From Actinomycetota bacterium (GTDB lineage: Bacteria; Actinomycetota; Thermoleophilia; Solirubrobacterales; 70-9), in NCBI GenBank assembly GCA_005884305.1, contig VAYL01000040.1:13692-23941 (forward strand): a DNA stretch of 10,250 nt. The letters run 5' to 3'. Of this stretch, positions 5,296-10,250 are shown in pieces. Numbering within the stretch: the first letter of the stretch is position 1; each line of letters opens with the position of its first letter. The notes beneath the pieces are model-generated. The model saw nothing but the letters and a program-made list of their open reading frames with translations. It did not search any database and was not told where the DNA came from. The position numbers and the translations under genes were made by a program.

Positions 5296-7078
5296 TCGCC
5301 GACAGCGCCTCGGCTGCGCGCTCGGCGATCCGGCGGTGCACCTCGACGTTCTGGCTGCGATCGACCGGGATCTCGATGATCCCCGCCCCCGTCTCGGCCG
5401 CGGACTCGAGCTCGGCGAGATCCGTGACTCTGACATGGGGGAGGCCATACAGCTCGGCGATCCTCGCCGGCTCGAGCCCGAGCGGCGTGCCCAGGATGCC
5501 CTCGAACTCGTCGCGGTCGACCTGGTCCGCCTGCGGGAGGAACTCGAAGATGCCTCCGCCGTCGTTATTCAGGACCACGATCCGGACCGGTGCGCTCGCC
5601 TCGCGGATGGCGGCAAGGCCGTTCATGTCGTGGTACAGCCCGAGATCGCCGGTGACGATCCAGGTGGGCCGCCCGCTCGCGGCCGCGGCGCCGATCCCGG
5701 ACGAGATGAGCCCGTCGATTCCGTTCGCGCCACGGTTGGCGAGGAAGCGGACCGAGGCGGGCCCAGGGCGAACGAAGGCCTCCTGGTCTCGGATGGGCAT
5801 GCTCGAGGCGGTGTAGACGAGGTCGCCGTCCTCGTACATCTGGCCGAGCGCCGCGTGGACCCCCGGCTCGCTCGCACCGTTCACGCGGCCAAGCTCGTTG
5901 GCGATCGCGTCGGCGGCCGCGGCATCCGCCGCCGTCCAACTCGCCGAGAAGGAGTCGTCCCCGCCCGCGGCCACCGCGGAGGACAAGCGCGCCGCGAAAG
6001 CGACGGGATCCACCCGCATGACCGTTGCGGCCGTGTTGGTTGGCTCGTTCCATCCGCACTCACCGTCGACCACGAGCTGCCGGCAGTCATGCAGCGATCC
6101 GATCCAGGCGCGCAGCGCCTTCGACGTGGGCAGCTCGCCGAAGCGCAGCACGAACTCGGGCGCAAGCGTCTCGGGGCGGGCACGCGCGATGAGGTCGTAC
6201 GTCGAGACGACGCGGCTCCGATCGTGCGGCCCCAGGCGCAACTGAGAGGTGGGCTCGGCGATGATCGGATATCCGCCCGCGCGCGCGAGCTCGGCGACGG
6301 GGGCGGCGAGCGCGGGGTCCGGCTGGCGGCCGCAGACGATCAGGCCCCGTCTCCATTCGGCGACGTGGTCGACCATGACCTCGATCAGCGCATCGCTCGG
6401 AGGGGCAGCGCCCGCCTGCGGAACGGCGGTCAGCGGGCGCTCGGCGCGACCGTGGAGGGCGAGCTCGGACGTCGCCGTTACATCCTCGGGATGGGGCTCG
6501 GGCCCGAGCGGATCCCGCCACGCCAGATTCAGGTGCACTGGGCCTGGGCGGGGGTCCCCCCGCGCCGCGGCGTAGGCCCGACAGGCGACTGAGCGGTAGT
6601 GGAGGAGCCCGGCGTCGTCGGCGTCGTGGGTCCCGACCTCGCAGAACCAGCGGACCGCGGATCCGTAGAGCTTCAGCTGATCGATCGTCTGCCCGGCACC
6701 GATTCCGCGGAGTTCCGGGGGTCGATCCGCGGTGAGGACGATGAGCGGCACGCCCGACTCGTCGGCCTCGCAGACCGCCGGATGCAGGTTGGCCGCCGCC
6801 GTGCCGGACGTGCAGAGCACCACGGTGGGCTGCCCAGTCGCGTACGCGGCCCCCAGCGCGAAGAACCCGGCGGAGCGCTCGTCGACGATCACAGCGACAT
6901 CGATCGCCGGCTGTCGCCACAGCGCGAGGGCAAGCGGCGTGGATCGGGAGCCGGGCGCGAGCGCCGCGTGCCGGACCCCGCAGCGCGCGAGCTCCTCGAC
7001 CAGGGTGGAGGCGAGAGCCGTGTTGCGGTTGGTGGGATCCACCGCGGCGAACGGTACCCGGCGCGGAGCGGCGAGCAC
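5285..7078 (-). CDS. menD: SEPHCHC synthase (2-succinyl-5-enolpyruvyl-6-hydroxy-3-cyclohexene-1-carboxylate synthase)
   Basis: MenD is a cytosolic ThDP-dependent enzyme that adds the succinic semialdehyde unit from 2-oxoglutarate to isochorismate, the committed step of menaquinone synthesis. The 597 residues show the family in order: PTNRNTALAS (15-24), APGSRSTPLALAL (41-53), VDERSAGFFALG with the ThDP-activating glutamate at 67, TSGTAAANLHPAV (90-102), LTADRPPELRGIGAGQTIDQ (115-134), a middle domain, RGANGIDGLISSGIGAA, and the ThDP/metal motif from GDLGLYHDMNGL (477-488) to NNDGGGIFEFLP (504-515). The GTG at 7078 is chosen because AGGAGG lies 11 bases upstream. A second GTG 12 codons later (residue 13, just before DPTN) is closer to where the conserved domain begins and could be the true start. 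The gene is last in the leftward operon, and its start overlaps the end of the GNAT domain in another frame. Its stop overlaps that of menF by 11 bases. Confidence 0.95.
   Translation of the reverse strand: MLAAPRRVPFAAVDPTNRNTALASTLVEELARCGVRHAALAPGSRSTPLALALWRQPAIDVAVIVDERSAGFFALGAAYATGQPTVVLCTSGTAAANLHPAVCEADESGVPLIVLTADRPPELRGIGAGQTIDQLKLYGSAVRWFCEVGTHDADDAGLLHYRSVACRAYAAARGDPRPGPVHLNLAWRDPLGPEPHPEDVTATSELALHGRAERPLTAVPQAGAAPPSDALIEVMVDHVAEWRRGLIVCGRQPDPALAAPVAELARAGGYPIIAEPTSQLRLGPHDRSRVVSTYDLIARARPETLAPEFVLRFGELPTSKALRAWIGSLHDCRQLVVDGECGWNEPTNTAATVMRVDPVAFAARLSSAVAAGGDDSFSASWTAADAAAADAIANELGRVNGASEPGVHAALGQMYEDGDLVYTASSMPIRDQEAFVRPGPASVRFLANRGANGIDGLISSGIGAAAASGRPTWIVTGDLGLYHDMNGLAAIREASAPVRIVVLNNDGGGIFEFLPQADQVDRDEFEGILGTPLGLEPARIAELYGLPHVRVTDLAELESAAETGAGIIEIPVDRSQNVEVHRRIAERAAEALSAISR
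5294..5330. terminator. Inverted repeat at the menF/menD convergence; possible terminator
   Basis: GATCGCCGA (5294-5302) and TCGGCGATC (5322-5330) form a perfect 9-bp stem. A two-by-two mismatch and a further GCGC/GCGC stem (5305-5308 with 5316-5319) close a 7-base loop. The repeat begins inside the menF stop codon and lies within the last codons of menD on the other strand. The position suits ending the menF transcript. There is no T-run after it, and for menD it lies before the stop codon, so a bidirectional role is uncertain. Confidence 0.4.
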
Positions 7079-7604
7079 CGTACGCGAGCCCTCCTGTCTC
7101 GTGCTGTCCGGCGACCTTGGCGATCAGGCGCTGGATCGCGACGTTGTCGGGATGGATCAGGCCGGTTAGCCGGACGATTCCGACCTGGCGGGCGCGCTCC
7201 GCGAGTGCGGTCCAGAGCGCCGTTCCGAGGCCGAGCCGCATCCATCGATCGCCGACTCCGACCGCGAACTCCGCCGTGTCCGGCTGCTCGTCGCTGCGCA
7301 CGTAGCGGGCGGTGCCGAAGCTCTGGCCCGTCGAGGGGTCGACCGCGATCACCGCCTCGTGCCGGATGTGGTCGACGGCCGTCAGATAGTCGAGCTGGCG
7401 CTCCGACAGGTGAGGCTGCGGGCTGAGAAAGCGCATGAAGATCGACCACGTGCTCGCACTCTCGAAGCCCTCGTTGAGTCGCATGCGGTCAGAGGGCCTG
7501 ATCGGCCTGATCAGGGCCCTCGTGCCGTCGCGGAGCTCGACGATCTCACCTGTCTCATCCGCGTCCGTTCCGGAAGAGTTGCGAATCTCGCTGTGCACCG
7601 CCAT
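7077..7604 (-). CDS. GNAT-family N-acetyltransferase in the men operon; no stop where the domain ends
   Basis: From ATG 7604 the frame encodes a recognisable GNAT domain of about 176 residues: ELRDGTRALIRPIRPSDR (23-40), MRFLSPQPHLSERQLDYLT (57-75), DHIRHEAVIAVDPSTG, GTARYVRS, AEFAVGVGDRWMRLGLGTAL (111-130), then LTGLIHPDNVAIQRLIAKV (146-164). The acetyl-CoA loop reads MRLGLG where QGRGLG is typical, so its first position is changed but the glycines remain. Such proteins acetylate amines or proteins using acetyl-CoA; the substrate here is unknown. The frame has no stop at the expected place. It stays open to TGA at 6087, out of frame through menD, and that extension is Arg/Pro/Gly-rich like a shadow frame. 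I therefore give only the domain-bearing part; the literal open frame is 6087-7604, 505 residues. The cause may be a lost stop, a frameshift in the assembly or a real long overlap. The start lies 44 bases after the menC stop. Confidence 0.65.
7090..7095 (-). promoter_or_regulatory. Ribosome-binding site of menD inside the GNAT reading frame
   Basis: On the - strand AGGAGG (7095 to 7090) precedes the GTG at 7078 by 11 bases. This spacing is long but usable, and it is the best support for this menD start over the GTG 12 codons further in. The site lies in the coding region of the upstream acetyltransferase, so the two genes overlap at the ribosome-binding site and probably at the start codon. 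Confidence 0.5.
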
Positions 7605-7648
7605 GCCCGCCTTACAGGCTGCGCCTCGGCGGCGTTCACGTGTGTGCG

Positions 7649-8725
7649 CTAGATCCGGTTCCGCTCCAGCGCCGCGTCGTCGAGTTCCACGCCGAGCCCC
7701 GGACCGTCGGGCGGGTGAAGCAGGCTGTCGCGGAGGTCGCACTGGACCGATGCGATGGTGTCCGCGAACAGGAGCTCCGTCGCGAGCCCGTGGGCCAACC
7801 CGTCCCACGGCGGTTCGCGAGGCAGCGCCTGCGCCGCGTGCGCCGCGGCGGCGATCCCGACCGGACCGTCGAGCGCGCTGGACAGATAGACGGGCAGCTC
7901 GTCGGCGATCGCGCGAGCGGGCCCGATCCCGCCGACCTTGGCGAGCTTGACCGTCGCGAGCTGACAGGCGCCGAGCTCGAGCGCCCGGCGTGCATCCTCG
8001 ACCGCGCTCACGCTTTCGTCCGCCGCGATCGGGATCGCGGTCTGGTTGCGCACCGCGGCGAGATCCTCGAGATCGGCCGCTGGCTGTTCGGCGAGCTCGA
8101 TGCCGTGCCGCTCCATGGCGGTCAGGCGCAGGACGGCTTCCTCGGGCCCCCAGACGCCGTTGGCATCGACCCGAAGGCGCGCCTGGGGCCCGAGCGCTTC
8201 ACGCACGGCCTTCACCTGGCCGACGTCGCCCGGCACTCCGACCTTGAGCTTGAACGTCGTAAAGCCCCGGGCGGCCCAGCGCTCGGCATCAGCCGCTACG
8301 GCCGCGGCGGGACCCGCGACGAGGGTCGCGTTGCACTGAACGGGCGTCGCCGACTCCGCCCCGAGGAGCTGCCACAGGGGCATCCCCGAGAGCTTCGCCA
8401 CGAGGTCCAGGCGGGCAACCTCCACCGCGGCTCGCACCGCCGGGGACAGGCCGGCGGCACTCCATTCGGTGGCCGGTGGATCCATGTGCGGATCGATGCC
8501 GGTCAGGGCGGGGGAGGCCTGCTCTTCGATCTCGCGCGCGAGCGCCGTGGCGTCGGCTCCGCCGCGTAACGTCATGGCTACCGCCTCACCCAGGCCCTCC
8601 AGGCCCTCGTCGCTCCTCATCCGGACGAGGACCATCTCGCGCCGCTCGAGACGCCCACGCGCTGTGACATACGGCTCGCGGAACGGGAGCGCGTAGGGGA
8701 CGGCCTCGACGGCGGTGATCCGCAT
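7649..8725 (-). CDS. menC: o-Succinylbenzoate synthase (enolase superfamily)
   Basis: MenC dehydrates SHCHC to o-succinylbenzoate. The 358-residue protein has the enolase-superfamily layout: an N-terminal capping domain (about 1-125) and a barrel with TTFKLKVG (catalytic lysine pair 159/161), RVDANGVW (metal ligand Asp187), ELAEQP (Glu213), AADESV (Asp236) and ATVKLAKVGG (second catalytic lysine Lys260). These are the expected positions of the KxK, three metal ligands and the opposite-face lysine. Related N-acylamino-acid racemases and dipeptide epimerases share this layout and cannot be excluded from motifs alone, but the position between menA and menD makes OSBS by far the likeliest; some OSBS enzymes also have racemase activity. 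The ATG at 8725 lies 2 bases after the menA stop, indicating coupled translation. The same frame stays open upstream to 9109 through menA, but that stretch is Arg-rich shadow sequence. Confidence 0.9.
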   Translation of the reverse strand: MRITAVEAVPYALPFREPYVTARGRLERREMVLVRMRSDEGLEGLGEAVAMTLRGGADATALAREIEEQASPALTGIDPHMDPPATEWSAAGLSPAVRAAVEVARLDLVAKLSGMPLWQLLGAESATPVQCNATLVAGPAAAVAADAERWAARGFTTFKLKVGVPGDVGQVKAVREALGPQARLRVDANGVWGPEEAVLRLTAMERHGIELAEQPAADLEDLAAVRNQTAIPIAADESVSAVEDARRALELGACQLATVKLAKVGGIGPARAIADELPVYLSSALDGPVGIAAAAHAAQALPREPPWDGLAHGLATELLFADTIASVQCDLRDSLLHPPDGPGLGVELDDAALERNRI

Positions 8726-8727
8726 GC

Positions 8728-9606
8728 CTAAGCGCCGATGAGCAGGCCCGTGGTCAAGAGCAGGCTGAAGACGGCCAGCAGGGCGCCGGTGCCGGCCAGG
8801 GCGCCGTTCAGGGCGGGGCCGTCGGTGCGGGTCATGACCGCCGTGAGCGGGCGCTGCACCAGCGGCGTGGCCAGCAGGACGAGCAGGCACCAAGCGGGGC
8901 CGTCGGCGGCAAGCAGAACGATCGGTATGGCGACGAATGCGGCGGCCACCAAGCTCGCATAGAGGTTGCGCGTCCGCTGCCGTCCGAGCCGGACTGCCAG
9001 CGTCATCTTCCCGGCCCGGCGATCGGTGTCGACGTCGCGCACGTTGTTGACGACGAGGATCGCCGTTGCCAGGAATCCAACCGACAGCGAGAGGCCGAAC
9101 GGCACCCAATCCAGATGCTCCAGCTGGACGTAGTAGGAGCCGTTGACGGCCACCAGACCGAAGAAGAGGAACACGAAGAGCTCACCGAGCCCCGCATAGC
9201 CGTACGGCCGCGGGCCTCCGGTGTACAGGACGCCCGCCAGGATCGAGGCGGCGCCGACGATCAGGATCACGATCCCCGCGAGGATGGTGAGGTAGATCCC
9301 GGCCGCCACGGCGACCCCGAATGCGATCCAGGTCGCGACCAGGACCCGCTTCGGCGCCACGAGCCCGGAGGACGTGACCCGGACCGGCCCGAGCCGGTCA
9401 GCGGTGTCGGCGCCGCGCTTTGCGTCCGAGTAGTCGTTGGCCAAATTCGTCCCGATCTGGATGAAGATGCTGCCGACGAGCGCGGCGAAGAACGCGCCGA
9501 GCCGGATGTCATCGACGTGCTGCACGGCAGTCGCCGTCCCGACGAGCACCGGTGCGATCGCGGCGGGCAGCGTCCGCGGCCGCGCCGCCATGAGCCAGAG
9601 GCGCAT
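8728..9606 (-). CDS. menA: 1,4-Dihydroxy-2-naphthoate polyprenyltransferase
   Basis: MenA is an integral membrane UbiA-family enzyme that attaches the polyprenyl tail to DHNA with loss of CO2, giving demethylmenaquinone. The 292-residue protein starts MRLWLMAARPRTLPAAIAPV, typical of MenA. The first Asp-rich motif is NLANDYSDAKRGAD (54-67), and the second is NNVRDVDTDRRAGKMTLAVRLG (187-208); these bind magnesium and the prenyl diphosphate. About eight or nine hydrophobic segments are visible (for example 36-52, 88-106, 108-127, 141-158, 170-186, 216-233, 238-250, 268-290). The length is normal. The ATG at 9606 lies 6 bases after the menB stop; the ribosome-binding site is weak, so translation is probably coupled to menB. 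The stop is followed 2 bases later by menC. Confidence 0.95.
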   Translation of the reverse strand: MRLWLMAARPRTLPAAIAPVLVGTATAVQHVDDIRLGAFFAALVGSIFIQIGTNLANDYSDAKRGADTADRLGPVRVTSSGLVAPKRVLVATWIAFGVAVAAGIYLTILAGIVILIVGAASILAGVLYTGGPRPYGYAGLGELFVFLFFGLVAVNGSYYVQLEHLDWVPFGLSLSVGFLATAILVVNNVRDVDTDRRAGKMTLAVRLGRQRTRNLYASLVAAAFVAIPIVLLAADGPAWCLLVLLATPLVQRPLTAVMTRTDGPALNGALAGTGALLAVFSLLLTTGLLIGA

Positions 9607-9612
9607 CGAGGA

Positions 9613-10250
9613 TCAGGGACGTCTCGGGAACTTGCCGAAGTCGGGCGAGCGGCCCTCCACGTATGCGTTTCGCCCCTCCTGCCCCTCGTCGGTCATGTAG
9701 AAGAGCAGCGTCGCGTCGTGCGAGAGCTGCTGCAGGCCGGTGAGCCCGTCCTCGGCGGCGTTGAAGCTCGCCTTCAGCAGACGCAGGGCGAGATTCATCT
9801 CGCGGCACCAGGCAACTGTCTCGCGCTCGAGGTCGTCGACCGGGACGACGGTATTCACGAGCCCCATCTCGAGCGCCTCCTCCGGCGAATAGAGGCGAAG
9901 GAGGAACCACACCTCCTTCGCCCGCTTGACGCCGATGTTGCGCGCGAGCAGGTTCGCGCCGAATCCGCCGTCGAAGCTGCCGACCCGTGGCCCCGTCTGG
10001 CCGAAGCGCGCGTTGTCGGCAGCGATCGTGAGGTCGCAGACCAGGTGGAGGATGTGACCGCCGCCCACGGCATAGCCGGCGACCATCGCGACGACCGGCT
10101 TCGGCAGGCGCCGGATTTGAACGTGCAGGTCGCCGACATCGAGTCGGCCGACGCCGTGCTGGGCGACCTGGTCGTCGCCGATGTAGCCGTCGTCACCGCG
10201 AATCCGCTGGTCGCCGCCCGAGCAGAACGCCTCCGTCCCGGCCCCGGTGA
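9613..10250 (-). CDS. menB: 1,4-Dihydroxy-2-naphthoyl-CoA synthase, C-terminal part (5' end outside window)
   Basis: MenB is a crotonase-fold enzyme that closes the second ring, turning o-succinylbenzoyl-CoA into DHNA-CoA. The frame is open to the right edge; about 211 C-terminal residues are visible, so roughly the first quarter is missing. Family hallmarks include [18 protein letters not shown] near the window edge, [20 protein letters not shown] (oxyanion hole), [34 protein letters not shown] (conserved active-site aspartate), [13 protein letters not shown], and the C-terminal [14 protein letters not shown] and [10 protein letters not shown]. One oddity is [16 protein letters not shown], where homologs I recall have about four more residues with an SP pair (MLALSPFALRLL). 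It is the first visible gene of the leftward men operon; its promoter lies outside the window. Confidence 0.94.
   Translation of the reverse strand, partial: TGAGTEAFCSGGDQRIRGDDGYIGDDQVAQHGVGRLDVGDLHVQIRRLPKPVVAMVAGYAVGGGHILHLVCDLTIAADNARFGQTGPRVGSFDGGFGANLLARNIGVKRAKEVWFLLRLYSPEEALEMGLVNTVVPVDDLERETVAWCREMNLALRLLKASFNAAEDGLTGLQQLSHDATLLFYMTDEGQEGRNAYVEGRSPDFGKFPRRP

Noticed and set aside
5336..6592. A 418-codon open frame on the + strand opposite menD
   Set aside because: MenD motifs on the other strand are complete and continuous; the antisense frame has shadow-like composition (Arg, Gly, Asp-rich) and no domain.
7640..8569. A 309-codon open frame on the + strand opposite menC
   Set aside because: Antisense shadow of menC, which has all its catalytic residues in order.
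8726..9109. Upstream extension of the menC frame
   Set aside because: The extra 128 residues overlap menA out of frame and are Arg/Pro-rich; the ATG at 8725, just after the menA stop, fits the family start.

Overview
The window is about two-thirds G+C or more, densely packed with genes, and reads as chromosomal DNA of a high-GC actinobacterium. The deep-branching Thermoleophilia (Solirubrobacterales/Gaiellales-like) are my best guess. The guess rests on GC-rich codon use, GTG starts, a leaderless-type promoter before ilvB, classical menaquinone genes, and secreted calcium-binding-repeat proteins with a Cys-containing N-terminal domain. The taxonomic call is inference only. No RNA genes, insertion sequences, CRISPR arrays or phage genes are visible.

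Region 1 (1-1585, + strand) holds two adjacent paralogous genes for Gly/Asp-rich, RTX-like secreted proteins. The first is cut by the left edge. The second is complete, with a signal peptide, degenerate calcium-binding repeats and a Cys-containing C-terminal module shared with the first. Their function is unknown and they are the least explained content here.

Region 2 (1586-5295, + strand) begins with a 69-base spacer carrying a weak hairpin and a TACAAT -10 box. It continues with ilvB and ilvN (the two acetolactate synthase subunits, branched-chain amino acid synthesis) and menF (isochorismate synthase, first menaquinone step). The gaps of 10 bases between these genes suggest one transcript. 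The usual third gene, ilvC, is absent.

Region 3 (5285-10250, - strand) is a menaquinone gene set transcribed right to left: menB (cut by the right edge), menA, menC, a GNAT acetyltransferase and menD. It meets menF tail to tail with an 11-base overlap of coding ends. Together menF, menD, menC, menB and menA cover chorismate to isochorismate, then SEPHCHC, then o-succinylbenzoate; later, DHNA-CoA formation and prenylation to demethylmenaquinone. MenE, MenH, a DHNA-CoA thioesterase and the final methyltransferase are not in the window.

Points deserving a second look are the RTX-like pair, the GNAT gene that lacks a stop codon where its domain ends and runs out of frame into menD, the inverted repeat at the menF/menD convergence, the leaderless-looking ilvB start, and a short apparent deletion in MenB. 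Most of the window is ordinary core metabolism; I see no clear new defence or mobile system.
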